DNA of 64,000 nt from Actinacidiphila yanglinensis (GTDB lineage: Bacteria; Actinomycetota; Actinomycetes; Streptomycetales; Streptomycetaceae): assembly GCF_900107965.1 (NCBI RefSeq), contig NZ_FNVU01000013.1, forward strand, positions 62,001-126,000, in the 5' to 3' direction. The first letter of the stretch is position 1. Each line of letters opens with the position of its first letter. Made by a program: the position numbers and the translations under genes. Positions 8,454-16,655 of the stretch are shown here, one piece after another. The notes below the pieces were generated by a model. That model did no database searches. It was given only the letters and a program-made list of their open reading frames with translations, and had not been told where the DNA came from.

Positions 8454-8482
8454 TTGACACGGGGACGGCCCGGCCCAAATAT
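8454..8482 (+). promoter_or_regulatory. predicted promoter of the CBM2 hydrolase gene
   Basis: A consensus TTGACA lies at 8454-8459, and 17 bp further is AAATAT at 8477-8482 as the likely -10. The CebR box starts at the last base of this -10, so repressor binding would cover the transcription start. The gene start is about 55 bp beyond. Confidence 0.6.
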
Positions 8483-8495
8483 GGGAGCGCTCCCA
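8482..8495. promoter_or_regulatory. CebR-type operator (cellulose regulon box)
   Basis: The 14-bp palindrome TGGGAGCGCTCCCA is a perfect match to the binding site known for CebR, the LacI-family repressor of cellulose utilisation in Streptomyces, released by cellobiose and related cello-oligosaccharides. It sits 47 bp upstream of the start of a gene encoding a cellulose-binding enzyme, so motif and target agree. Confidence 0.92.
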
Positions 8496-8542
8496 CAGGT
8501 AAGCACGCCCCCCACGTCCCGCCTGACGAAGGTGAGAGAACC

Positions 8543-10639
8543 GTGCTCGTCCTCATCCGCAGACCCCAGCCCGCCGCGCCCTGGTGGCGCCGCCTCGCCG
8601 CGGGCGCCTCGGCCGCCGTGCTCGGCGCCGCGCTGCTGGCCGGCGGCGCCACGGCCACCGCCGCCGCCTCCGACCCCGCGCCCTCCCCCGTCGACGTGAC
8701 CGTGAACGCCGACGAGGGGTTCGGCACCGTCCCAGGCACCGCGTACGGCCTCAACAGCGCCGTGTGGGACGACCAGATGAACGTCCCCCAGGTCCAGGAC
8801 CTGCTGCAGGCCGCGAACGTCGGGATGCTCCGCTACCCCGGCGGCTCCTACGGCGACATCTACCACTGGAAGGACAACTCCGCGCCGGGCGGGTACGTGG
8901 CCCCGGGCACGGACTTCGACGCGTTCATGGGCACGGTGCAGAAGATCGGCGCGCAGCCCATGCTGATCGCCAACTACGGCTCGGGCACCCCGCAGGAGGC
9001 GGCGGACTGGGTCAGGTACGCCAACGTCACCAAGGGGTACGGCGACAAGTACTGGGAGGTCGGCAACGAGGTCTACGGCAACGGGCACTACGGCTCCGGC
9101 TGGGAGACCGACGACCACGCCGACACCTCCCCGACCGCCTACGCGAACAGCGTGGCGCAGTACGCCGCCGCGATGAAGGCGGTGGACCCCACGGTGAAGG
9201 TGGGCGCGGTGCTGACGCTGCCGGGCAACTGGCCGGACGGCGTGATGGCCGCGGGCGAGACCGCCGACTGGAACCACACGGTGATCCCGCTCATTGTCGG
9301 CAAGGCCGACTTCGTGATCGTGCACTGGTACCCGGGCGGCTCCGGCGCCGCGCAGATGCTCGGCGAGCCGACCCAGCTGACCGGCGAACTGGCCCAGCTC
9401 AAGGACCAGTTGGTGCAGGCGGGTGCGGGTGATCTGCCGGTGGCCCTCACCGAGGTGAACTCCGAGGTCGACGAGGACACCCAGCCGAACGCCCTGTTCG
9501 GCGCGGACACCTACCTGACCGCCCTGGAGAGCGGGGTGTTCACGGTGGACTGGTGGGACACCCACAACGGCCCGCAGGCGATCAGCACGGCGCCCGACGG
9601 TGCCACGGACTTCCAGGACTACGGCATCCTCTCCAGCGGTACCTGCGTGGAGCAGGTCTGCGAGCCCGCGCTGAACACGCCGTTCCCGACCTACTACGCC
9701 ATCAGGATGCTCAGCGAACTCGGCCGCCCAGGTGACCAGTTGGTGGGCGCGGGCACGACGAGCGCGCTGGTGTCGGCGCACGCGGTGCGGCGCGCGGACG
9801 GCTCGCTGAGCGTGATGCTGATCAACAAGGACCCGGCGAACAGCGCGCAGGTGGCCCTGCACTACGCGGGATTCACTCCGGACCCGTCCTCGGCGGGCGT
9901 GGCCTTCTACGGCGACGGGGCGACGTCGATCCGGACGTCCACCACGAGCGACACCGGCGCCGCGACGCTGCCGCCGTACTCGATCACCACGCTCACCCTG
10001 CGCCCGGCGGCGGGCAGCACCTCGGCGCTCTCCGCGCCGGGCGGGGTGACGGTGACGGCGGTGGGCGACTCCTCGGCGACGGTGTCCTGGACGCCGTCGG
10101 CGGGCGGCGCCGCCGACCGGTACGAGGTCTACCGGGCCAACGGCACCAGCAGCGAGCTGCTGGCCACCTCCACCGGCGGCTCGGCGACCGTCCACAACCT
10201 CACCCCGGGCACCACCTCGACCTGGAACGTCCTGGCCCGGGACGCGGCCGGCCGGCTGTCGCCGCCCTCGGCCCCGGTGACCGTCCGCACCGGCACACCC
10301 GCGGACTCGACCTGCCGGGTGTCCTACCGGCTCACCGGCGGCTGGGGGAACGGCTTCAACGCGGACGTCAACGTCACGAACACCGGTCCGGCACCGATCA
10401 CCGGGTGGACGCTGGCGTTCACCTTCCCGAGTGGCGCGGACGAGACGGTCACCGGGTTCTGGAACGCGCAGTTGAGCCAGTCCGGGCGTACCGTGGTGGC
10501 CACACCGGTCGACTGGAACGGCACGCTCGCCGCGAACGGCGGCAACTCGGCGGACTTCGGGTTCACCGGGGCCAACAGCGGCGCGTATCCGGCCCCGACC
10601 GTCTTCACCTTGAACGGCACGGTCTGCACGACGATCTGA
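8543..10639 (+). CDS. secreted clan GH-A glycoside hydrolase (GH51/GH39-like) with FN3 and CBM2
   Basis: A 698-residue secreted enzyme starting at GTG 8543 with GAAGGTGAG upstream. Residues 1-43 form a signal peptide (WWRRLAAGASAAVLGAALLAGG). The catalytic TIM barrel, about 50-480, has VGMLRYPGGSYGD early, the acid/base in YWEVGNEVYG (Glu176) and a likely nucleophile in VALTEVNSE (Glu304). This spacing and the N-E pair fit clan GH-A, nearest to alpha-L-arabinofuranosidase-like families. A fibronectin type III domain (about 495-580) leads to a C-terminal CBM2 (about 587-698; Cys-bounded, GWGNGFNADVNVTNTG). The CebR box suggests induction by cellulose breakdown products, so it probably attacks hemicellulose on plant cell walls. 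Exact substrate unknown. Confidence 0.87.
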   Translation: MLVLIRRPQPAAPWWRRLAAGASAAVLGAALLAGGATATAAASDPAPSPVDVTVNADEGFGTVPGTAYGLNSAVWDDQMNVPQVQDLLQAANVGMLRYPGGSYGDIYHWKDNSAPGGYVAPGTDFDAFMGTVQKIGAQPMLIANYGSGTPQEAADWVRYANVTKGYGDKYWEVGNEVYGNGHYGSGWETDDHADTSPTAYANSVAQYAAAMKAVDPTVKVGAVLTLPGNWPDGVMAAGETADWNHTVIPLIVGKADFVIVHWYPGGSGAAQMLGEPTQLTGELAQLKDQLVQAGAGDLPVALTEVNSEVDEDTQPNALFGADTYLTALESGVFTVDWWDTHNGPQAISTAPDGATDFQDYGILSSGTCVEQVCEPALNTPFPTYYAIRMLSELGRPGDQLVGAGTTSALVSAHAVRRADGSLSVMLINKDPANSAQVALHYAGFTPDPSSAGVAFYGDGATSIRTSTTSDTGAATLPPYSITTLTLRPAAGSTSALSAPGGVTVTAVGDSSATVSWTPSAGGAADRYEVYRANGTSSELLATSTGGSATVHNLTPGTTSTWNVLARDAAGRLSPPSAPVTVRTGTPADSTCRVSYRLTGGWGNGFNADVNVTNTGPAPITGWTLAFTFPSGADETVTGFWNAQLSQSGRTVVATPVDWNGTLAANGGNSADFGFTGANSGAYPAPTVFTLNGTVCTTI

Positions 10640-10670
10640 GCCACCGTCACATCGGACCGTGCAGTACCTG

Positions 10671-10702
10671 GCGGGTCCGGCCGGACGTCCGGCCGGACCC
10701 GC
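10671..10702. terminator. 32-bp perfect palindrome after the CBM2 hydrolase
   Basis: Sixteen bases beginning GCGGGTCCGG at 10671 are followed directly by their exact reverse complement, ending at 10702, 31 bp after the stop. This would give a very stable GC-rich hairpin without a U tract, the usual terminator style in Streptomyces. Confidence 0.8.
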
Positions 10703-10842
10703 CGCGTCCGCGTCCGCGGCCACCGGGGCGCGCCGCGACACGGGGTCCGCGCGCCCGCCGAACGGCCGATGCCCCGGACACGGCGGCGCCGGGACGGCCA
10801 CGGCTGATCAGGGACCTCGGTCCCGGCTGGGATGATCACGCC

Positions 10843-11595
10843 ATGCTCCAGGTATGCCTGAACGGCGCCAGAGACCGATCCGCGTGCGAGCGGCTGCCGG
10901 TGACCCCCCAGCAGCTCGGTGACGCGGCCGCTGAGGCCGTCCTGCTCGGCGCCCGCTCGATCCACATCCACCCCAAGGACGGCAAGGGTGCCGACACGAT
11001 GGCGGCCGTGGCCGTGGACGCCGCGGTCGCCGCGGTGCGGGCGTCCGCGCCCGGCGTCCCGATCGGCGTGACCACCGGCGAGTGGACCGAACCGGACCCG
11101 CGGCGGCGGGCCGAACTGGTGCGGTCCTGGTCGGTGCTCCCCGACCACGCCTCGGTCAACTGGCACGAGGACGGCGCCGACCTGGTCGCCACCGCGCTGA
11201 TGTCGACCGGCATCGGCGTGGAGGCCGGGGTCTTCTCGGGCACCGACGCGCCGGCCCGGCTGCGGGCGTGGCCGCACGCCCACCGCGTGCTGCGGGTCCT
11301 CGCGGAGGTCACCGACCACGACCCGTCGACCGCGGCCGCCACCGCGACCGCCCTGCTGGACGAACTGGCCGCGCTGGACGGCCTGGACCGCGCCGGCCGC
11401 GGCCCGGTCCTCCTGCACGGCGAGGAGGGCGGCGCGTGGCCCGTGCTGCGGCTGGCCGCCCGGCGCTGCCTCGACACGCGCATCGGCCTGGAGGACACCC
11501 TGGTCCTGCCGGACGGTGCCGCGGCGCCGGACAACGCGGCCCTGGTGCGGGCCGCCCGCGAGGAGATCGCGGCGGCCGGCGGCACCCGGGTCTGA
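10843..11595 (+). CDS. BKACE family (3-keto-5-aminohexanoate cleavage-like) protein
   Basis: A 250-residue TIM-barrel protein of the beta-keto acid cleavage enzyme family (DUF849). Such enzymes cleave a beta-keto acid with acetyl-CoA, using a divalent metal. Visible hallmarks are LQVCLNGAR at the N-terminus, the metal-binding ARSIHIHPKDGKG (His-x-His), GVPIGVTTGEW and IGVEAGVFS. It is slightly shorter than the Kce prototype (about 275 residues), as are many actinobacterial members. I chose ATG 10843 because upstream in-frame sequence is the terminator region. No lysine-fermentation genes are nearby, so the substrate is open. Confidence 0.8.
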   Translation: MLQVCLNGARDRSACERLPVTPQQLGDAAAEAVLLGARSIHIHPKDGKGADTMAAVAVDAAVAAVRASAPGVPIGVTTGEWTEPDPRRRAELVRSWSVLPDHASVNWHEDGADLVATALMSTGIGVEAGVFSGTDAPARLRAWPHAHRVLRVLAEVTDHDPSTAAATATALLDELAALDGLDRAGRGPVLLHGEEGGAWPVLRLAARRCLDTRIGLEDTLVLPDGAAAPDNAALVRAAREEIAAAGGTRV

Positions 11596-11665
11596 CGACC
11601 CCTCACCCCGCGGGATCGCCGTGCCGGGCGGCATCCTGCCGCGACGGCGCCCGGACGCTCGTCGC

Positions 11666-12703
11666 TCAGGGCTGCCGGCCCGGGGGCAGCCGGGTGGCGG
11701 TCCAGGTCAGCAGCTCCTCGGCGGTCCAGGTGGTGAGGATCCGGTCCGCGGGGATGCCGGCCGCCTCGGCGCGGGCGCAGCCGTCGATCTGCCAGTCGAG
11801 CTGGCCGGGGGCGTGGGCGTCGCTGTCGACGGAGAACAGGGTGCCCAGGTCGCGGGCGAGGGCGAGCAGGCGGCGCGGCGGGTCGAGCCGGTGCGGGCTG
11901 CTGTTGATCTCGACCGCGGTGCCGGCCCGGGCGCAGGCGGCGAAGACGGCTTCGGGATCGAACGCCGACTCGGGGCGCTGCTTGGCCGCGCCGATCAGCC
12001 GGTTGGTGCAGTGGCCGAGCACGTCGACCAGCGGGTTGCTCACCGCGGCCACCAGCCGACGGGTGAACTCCGCTGCGGGCATACGCAGTTCGGAATGCGC
12101 GGAGGCGACGACCAGGTCCAGGCGGTCGAGCAGGTCGTCGCTCTGGTCGAGGCCGCCGTCGGCGAGGATGTCGCACTCGATCCCGGTCAGCAGCCGGAAC
12201 GGCGCCAACCGTTCGTTGATCTCCGCGACCGTGTCGAGCTGCCGCACCAGCCGCTCCGCGGACAGCCCGCGGGCCACCTTCAGCCGCGGGCTGTGGTCGG
12301 TGAGCACCATCCAGGAGTGCCCGAGGTCGCGCGCGGTGCGCGTCATCGCCTCGATCGGGCTGCCGCCGTCGGACCAGTCGGAGTGCACGTGGCAGTCCCC
12401 GCGCAGCGCGGCCCGCAGCGCCCGGCCGACGCCGTCCGGGGGTGGCGCGGCCCGGTCGCGTTCGAGGTCGGCGAGGTAGGCGGGGGTGCCGCCCGCGCAC
12501 GCTTCGGCGATGACCTGGGCGGTGGTCCTGCCGATCCCCTTGAGGTCGGTGAGCCGCCCGGTACGGGCACGCTGCTCGATCTCGGCGTGCGGCAGCGCGG
12601 CGACGACGTCGGCGGCGTTCCGGAACGCCCGGACGCGGTAGCCGGGCTCCAGCGCGCGCTCCAGCAGGAAGGCGATCCGGTCCAGTGCCTCGATGGGCTC
12701 CAT
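11666..12703 (-). CDS. PHP domain phosphoesterase with N-terminal helix-hairpin-helix
   Basis: A 345-residue protein resembling the C-terminal half of bacterial PolX. Residues 1-80 are helical with an HhH element (LTDLKGIGRTTAQVIAEA). From about 100 the PHP metal-binding motifs follow in order: GDCHVHSDWSDGG, VLTDHS, TGIECDIL, VVASAHS, LGHC and SVDSDAHA. PHP domains bind three metals and hydrolyse phosphoesters, for example as a nuclease or histidinol phosphatase. The polymerase domain of PolX is absent, so a DNA-repair nuclease or stand-alone phosphoesterase is the best guess. Start ATG 12703 has GGGAAGAG upstream. It converges with the BKACE gene. Confidence 0.85.
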   Translation of the reverse strand: MEPIEALDRIAFLLERALEPGYRVRAFRNAADVVAALPHAEIEQRARTGRLTDLKGIGRTTAQVIAEACAGGTPAYLADLERDRAAPPPDGVGRALRAALRGDCHVHSDWSDGGSPIEAMTRTARDLGHSWMVLTDHSPRLKVARGLSAERLVRQLDTVAEINERLAPFRLLTGIECDILADGGLDQSDDLLDRLDLVVASAHSELRMPAAEFTRRLVAAVSNPLVDVLGHCTNRLIGAAKQRPESAFDPEAVFAACARAGTAVEINSSPHRLDPPRRLLALARDLGTLFSVDSDAHAPGQLDWQIDGCARAEAAGIPADRILTTWTAEELLTWTATRLPPGRQP

Positions 12704-12812
12704 GGTGGCGCTCTTCCCGCAGCGGGCCGCCGCTAACGGCCCGGCGCCCGGGCGTCACCCGCTCGGCCGCGGAGCGGCCCGCCCGCGCCGGGCCGTGGCA
12801 GGCCGGGGCGGA

Positions 12813-13649
12813 TCAGACGTCCGGCACCTTCAGCGCGTCCCAACTCTCCTTGCCCGGGGGCCATTTCAGTGCGTCTCCGGTCCACCCCTTGTGGTGCTCA
12901 GTGCTGTACTTGCGCTGCCATGCCTCGTAGGAGGCGATGTCACCCGAACCGATGACGTCCTTGTTCGCGGTGCTCTGGTAGTGGTCGCAGCCGACCGCGA
13001 CCAGCCGCGCGTGCATCGCGGCCACGATCGGGGACTTGCGGCCGACGGTGAACCAGGCCGCGCCCGGGAAGGGCTCGTGGCCCGGCTCGGCGGCGGCGTG
13101 CTTGGCCGCCCAGGTCCGGAGCGCGGCGACGCTCGCGAAGTTCGCGACGTTGCGGTCCAGGCCGCCCGCGGAGCTGTACTGGTGCACGGTCCAGGCGTGC
13201 TCCACCCGCGGATGCCCGGCGGCCGCGTCCGGGTCGGCGATCCACAGGCCGTCGCCGCAGTACGACGTCGTGTCGCGGTTCAGCCAGAAGTCCCGGTTGC
13301 AGTAGAGCAGTACCCGGTGCGAGGGCGACGCCCGCTGCGCCGCCTTGACGAAGACGTCCTTGTCGGCCCCGGACACGCCGGTGTCCTCCCAGTCGAGCGC
13401 GAGGATGTCACCCGCCTTCGCGCCGGCGTGCTGGAAGAAGTACGAGACCTGCGCGGACATGCTGCCGGGGCGGGCGAAGTGGTAGTGCCCGACGACCACG
13501 CCCTCGGCGCGGGCGTGCGCGACCTGGGCGGCGTGGCGGGGGTTGACGTACCCGGTGCCCTCGGTGGCCTTGACCATCACGAAGCCGAGGCCGTCGGTGC
13601 TGTAGGTGGTGGACTGGTAGGACGCGACGTCGATCCCCTTGACGGTCAA
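12813..13649 (-). CDS. GH25 muramidase (lysozyme) with C-terminal domain, no signal peptide
   Basis: A 278-residue protein whose first 190 residues are a GH25 lysozyme (cleaves the MurNAc-GlcNAc bond in peptidoglycan): GIDVASYQ with Asp7, MVKATEGTGY, VVGHYHFARP and DILALDWEDT with Asp86 and Glu88 as likely catalytic residues. The C-terminal 75 residues (FTVGRKSPIVAAMHARLVA to KWPPGKESWDALKVP) look like a wall-binding module seen in Streptomyces endolysin-like proteins. No signal peptide or membrane segment is present, so export is not explained. Start ATG 13649 fits the fold closely; GAAGGG lies just upstream. No other phage gene is near. Confidence 0.85.
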   Translation of the reverse strand: MTVKGIDVASYQSTTYSTDGLGFVMVKATEGTGYVNPRHAAQVAHARAEGVVVGHYHFARPGSMSAQVSYFFQHAGAKAGDILALDWEDTGVSGADKDVFVKAAQRASPSHRVLLYCNRDFWLNRDTTSYCGDGLWIADPDAAAGHPRVEHAWTVHQYSSAGGLDRNVANFASVAALRTWAAKHAAAEPGHEPFPGAAWFTVGRKSPIVAAMHARLVAVGCDHYQSTANKDVIGSGDIASYEAWQRKYSTEHHKGWTGDALKWPPGKESWDALKVPDV

Positions 13650-13752
13650 TGGCGGCCCTTCGCTCGGTTCCTGGGTGACGGGGGTGCTGCGGGTACGGCG
13701 GTACGGCGGGTGCTGCGGGTGTACGGCGAGGTACTGCGGGACGGCGGCCCGG

Positions 13753-14418
13753 TCAGTGGACGGCGCCGACGTCGAACATGCCGCCGCAGACGACGAGGCG
13801 GCTCGCGGCCAGGGTCATGGCGTCCTTCGAACCTGGAGGGTACGCCTTGAGCAGGGTCGGTGTCCGCCAGCAACTGCCGCCCCTGACCCCCTGGTTGAGG
13901 GTGTGCAGGTCGGCCTCGGCGATTCTTCCGGGCCCGAGCCGGACCGCGCCGCCCCTGGCGCCCTCGCGTCCGGCGGGCGTCCCTGTCGTGCTGCCGTCGC
14001 CCTGGATCAGTGACACCCCGGGGAAGCCGTGGAGCACGCAGGTGTGCGACGAGGTGTTCGTGAACCGCAGCGGGTAGTAGACCTGCCCCGCGCCCGGATC
14101 GCCCCGGCCGAGCGTCATCTTCAGGTCGGCGACGGTGCACCGGTCTCCGGCCGCCTCGGTCCGCACCCCGCTCGGCGCCGCCGGGGTCGTATGCGCCGGC
14201 GTGGCGGCCGAACTGCTTCCCGTCGCGGGGGGCGAGGTGCTTCCCGTCGCGGCCGGCGGGGAGGACGACCCGGCGGCCGTGTCCGACGCCCCGCCGCCAC
14301 CGCACCCGGCCGTCCCGAGGGCCAGCACCGCGGCGGCGACGGCGGCCACCGGGGCCGTCCGCCTCGTGCGGCGCCGGCCGGCGGCCCCGCTCGCGCGGTG
14401 GAGGGACGTGGAACGCAT
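13753..14418 (-). CDS. DUF4232 secreted lipoprotein
   Basis: A 221-residue protein with a basic N-terminus, a hydrophobic segment and a lipobox ending LGTAGC, making Cys39 the probable lipidation site. A Ser/Thr/Pro/Ala linker (about 40-85) follows, then a DUF4232 domain: RCTVADLKMTLG, YYPLRFTNTSSHTCVLHGFPGVSLI, and a second Cys pair (GGSCWRTP, LVVCGG). DUF4232 proteins are common exported actinobacterial proteins of unknown function with conserved cysteines. ATG 14418 was chosen because the signal peptide begins there and GGTAGGT lies immediately upstream. It is an isolated minus-strand gene. Confidence 0.85.
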   Translation of the reverse strand: MRSTSLHRASGAAGRRRTRRTAPVAAVAAAVLALGTAGCGGGGASDTAAGSSSPPAATGSTSPPATGSSSAATPAHTTPAAPSGVRTEAAGDRCTVADLKMTLGRGDPGAGQVYYPLRFTNTSSHTCVLHGFPGVSLIQGDGSTTGTPAGREGARGGAVRLGPGRIAEADLHTLNQGVRGGSCWRTPTLLKAYPPGSKDAMTLAASRLVVCGGMFDVGAVH

Positions 14419-14522
14419 ACCTACCGGCTTCTCGCCCGGAGCCGGGTCGAACCGCCGGGGCCCGAATCGTTGCGGTATCCGCACATCCTGTACGGATCGT
14501 TCGAACTCGGGCCGGGGGCCTC

Positions 14523-15098
14523 TCAGTTGTCGAACCAGGCGACCAGGCGGACGTTCGCCGCGCCGTGCACGCCGGCGAGCGCGCGCATGACCGTCCACAC
14601 CGGGGCCCACGTACCGTCCGGCGGGACGGCCTCGCGGCGCGTCATGCGGGCGACGCGGAAACGGCGGCCGTCCCGGGTCCACTCGGCGCCCACCGGCCGG
14701 CCGCCGGTGTCCTGGAAGGACTTCCCGGCGAGCTCCCAACCGCCGCCGGGCACGGGGGCGTACTCGTGGACCCGCGCGTCCGCGCGCTCCGCGGGCTCGT
14801 CCCAGTCGGCGGCGGCCACTTCGGGCCAGCCGATCCAGGTGGCGCTGTGGAAGAGCCCCTCCCCCGACGCGAACTCCCGCCGGACCTCGGTCGACACGTC
14901 ACCCGGGAGCCCGCGGCCGGCGGCCAGCGGCCGGAGCCCGGCGTGGTTGCGCACGCCGAACAGGCAGCCGAACACGTCGTAGTCCCGCCCGCCGTAGAGC
15001 AGATGAAGATCGATCGCGGGGCGCCAGGGCGCGTCGTCCTCGTCGAGGATGCGGTACGCAGGCCGGCACTCGACCTGCCCGTGGATGTCGGCTCCCAT
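14523..15098 (-). CDS. conserved protein of unknown function (MGADIHG type)
   Basis: A 191-residue soluble protein, start ATG 15098. It opens MGADIHGQVECRP, an N-terminal signature I associate with a scattered family found in actinobacteria and in some phages. Other notable stretches are LLYGGRDYDVFGCLFGVRN, STEVRREFASGEG, FHSATWIGWPE and NVRLVAWFDN. No catalytic motif, signal peptide or membrane helix is evident. The many aromatic and acidic residues suggest a compact alpha/beta fold. It lies between the DUF4232 lipoprotein and DedA genes on the same strand with 97-104 bp gaps, so no operon is implied. Function not recognised. Confidence 0.7.
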   Translation of the reverse strand: MGADIHGQVECRPAYRILDEDDAPWRPAIDLHLLYGGRDYDVFGCLFGVRNHAGLRPLAAGRGLPGDVSTEVRREFASGEGLFHSATWIGWPEVAAADWDEPAERADARVHEYAPVPGGGWELAGKSFQDTGGRPVGAEWTRDGRRFRVARMTRREAVPPDGTWAPVWTVMRALAGVHGAANVRLVAWFDN

Positions 15099-15195
15099 AG
15101 CCGCCGATTGTCCCGCGCGGCCCGCCGCGCGCCGGCTGCGGGGCGGGCGGGCAGGCAGGCAGGCAGGAAAAGCAGGCCGGGCGGCAGCAGGCGGA

Positions 15196-15957
15196 TCAGT
15201 GGCCGTCGTGCTCGGACCGCCCGTCCCCGTCCAGCCGGTGGGACCCGCCCGGTCCGTCCGGCCGCTCGGGCCGCGCGGAGCCGTCGCCGTCCGACCCGTC
15301 GCCGCTCCCATTGCCGTCCGCGTCGTCGGGCCCGCCGTCCTGCTCCTGCTCCCCCGCCTGCTTCCGGTGCCGCCTGATCTCCCAGTAGACGAACGCGGCG
15401 ACCACGACCACCGCCACCACGACCGCCACGGCCGTGCCCGCGGTGCGCTCGACCCGCTTGTACGCGTCGCCCGCGTAGTAGCCGAGCAGCGTGAAGCCGA
15501 CGCCCCACACCAGCCCGCCCGCCGCGTTGTAGGCGAGGAAGACCCGGTAGGGCATCCGGGAGATACCGGCGAGCGCGGGCATCAGCGCGCGGAAGAAGGC
15601 GACGAAGCGCCCGAGGAAGACCGCGGCCGGGCCACGGCGGCGGATCAGCTCCTCGGCCTTGCCGATCCGCTCACGGTGCCCGCGCAACGGCTTGGTCTCC
15701 AGGATGCGCGGGCCGAACCGGTTGCCGACCTCGTAGCCCACGCTGTCCCCGGCGATCGCGGCGAACACCACCACCGCGCACATCCAGTACACCGACACCC
15801 GGCCCTGGCTGGCGACGACGCCGCCGAGCACCACCGCGGTCTCACCGGGCAGCACGAAGCCGAAGAAGAGGGCGTCCTCGCAGAAGACGAGGGCGCCGAC
15901 GACCGCGTAGACGCCCAGACCCGAGGAGGTCGACACCCAGTCGGTAACGGAACTCAT
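15196..15957 (-). CDS. DedA family integral membrane protein
   Basis: A 253-residue DedA/SNARE-associated (VTT) family protein with four to five membrane segments. Family features are the re-entrant loop FFGFVLPGETAVVLGG, the SVGYEVGNRFGP motif (glycines and Arg), and FLGRFVAFFRALMPALAG with the essential arginines. DedA proteins act in the cytoplasmic membrane; some recycle undecaprenyl phosphate or scramble phospholipids. The last 45 residues are an unusual Asp/Gly/His-rich tail. The gene ends 98 bp before the preceding minus-strand gene and begins 16 bp from the stop of the small hydrophobic protein gene, so these two are probably co-transcribed. Confidence 0.88.
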   Translation of the reverse strand: MSSVTDWVSTSSGLGVYAVVGALVFCEDALFFGFVLPGETAVVLGGVVASQGRVSVYWMCAVVVFAAIAGDSVGYEVGNRFGPRILETKPLRGHRERIGKAEELIRRRGPAAVFLGRFVAFFRALMPALAGISRMPYRVFLAYNAAGGLVWGVGFTLLGYYAGDAYKRVERTAGTAVAVVVAVVVVAAFVYWEIRRHRKQAGEQEQDGGPDDADGNGSGDGSDGDGSARPERPDGPGGSHRLDGDGRSEHDGH

Positions 15958-15972
15958 GGGCCGCCGGCCGCC

Positions 15973-16140
15973 TCAGCGGACCGGCCGCGGCCGGCCGCGG
16001 CGCAGCCGCCAGAAGCCCCAGGCCAGGTCGGCGACGAACACGACGACGCCGATCACGAGCAGGAAGCCGAGGCCCCCGGCGACCGCGCCGATCAGGCCGA
16101 GGACGATCGCCACGATGATCAGCAGAAGGAACACGCTCAT
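15973..16140 (-). CDS. small hydrophobic membrane protein
   Basis: A 55-residue protein, start ATG 16140 with AGGAAAGGA upstream. It is nearly all hydrophobic: one segment FLLLIIVAIVLGLIGAV and a second FLLVIGVVVFVADLAWGF, then a basic tail RLRRGRPRPVR that should stay in the cytoplasm. Similar short proteins are frequent in Streptomyces and have no known function. It lies just upstream of DedA (15 bp gap) and 80 bp downstream of the PRC-barrel gene, suggesting a membrane-related stress group. Confidence 0.7.
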   Translation of the reverse strand: MSVFLLLIIVAIVLGLIGAVAGGLGFLLVIGVVVFVADLAWGFWRLRRGRPRPVR

Positions 16141-16220
16141 GGTCCGCTGTCCTTTCCTGGCGTGGGGGGGCGGCGCCGACCGGATCGGCAGGCCCGGAGC
16201 CGCCCGGACCGTCCGACCGG

Positions 16221-16577
16221 TCAGCGGCGGGCGAGCTGTCGCGCGCCCTTGGCCGCGGGCTCGTACGGGATCCCGTAGTGCTGGAAGACCGCCTCCTCGT
16301 CCTCGACCGGGAGGACGTCGTCCGTCCCGATCGAAGGGGCCGACTTGACCAGCTCCCGCGTATAGGGGACCCGTACGTAGCCCGGACCGGTCACTGCTGC
16401 CGAGACGGGCACGAACACCAACCGGTGCCGGGTGGGCAGTCCGATGCGGACCGTCGCCATCGCGGGCTGGTCGGTCGTGGTGTCCACGTACACCGCCTCC
16501 AGGGCGCCGATCTTGTGGCTGTCCTCGTCGACCACGTCGTGGTCGCGCCACTCGCGCAGATCAGCGGGCTCGATCAT
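16221..16577 (-). CDS. PRC-barrel domain protein
   Basis: A 118-residue soluble protein beginning at ATG 16577, with AAAGGTAGG about 10 bp upstream. Residues 8-80 form a PRC-barrel: WRDHDVVDEDSHKIGALEAVYVDTTTDQP is the classic strand-turn-strand opening, followed by VRIGLPTRHRLVFVPV. The C-terminus, DDVLPVEDEEAVFQHYGIPY, is a conserved tail of actinobacterial stand-alone PRC-barrel proteins. PRC-barrels bind partner proteins or RNA; in Streptomyces these small forms are often found in stress-related groups. Same strand as its neighbours DedA, small membrane protein and gnd. Confidence 0.87.
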   Translation of the reverse strand: MIEPADLREWRDHDVVDEDSHKIGALEAVYVDTTTDQPAMATVRIGLPTRHRLVFVPVSAAVTGPGYVRVPYTRELVKSAPSIGTDDVLPVEDEEAVFQHYGIPYEPAAKGARQLARR

Positions 16578-16655
16578 TCCCGACCTACCTTTCGCCGGGG
16601 CACGCCCCGTGCCCTGTGCGTACTCGCATGCCCCCGCTGCGCACGCTTACGCAGT

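Noticed and set aside
12813..15098. Possible prophage remnant (GH25 lysozyme and MGADIHG protein)
   Set aside because: No integrase, attachment repeats, structural genes or base-composition shift were seen, and the genes between and around are ordinary chromosomal ones.
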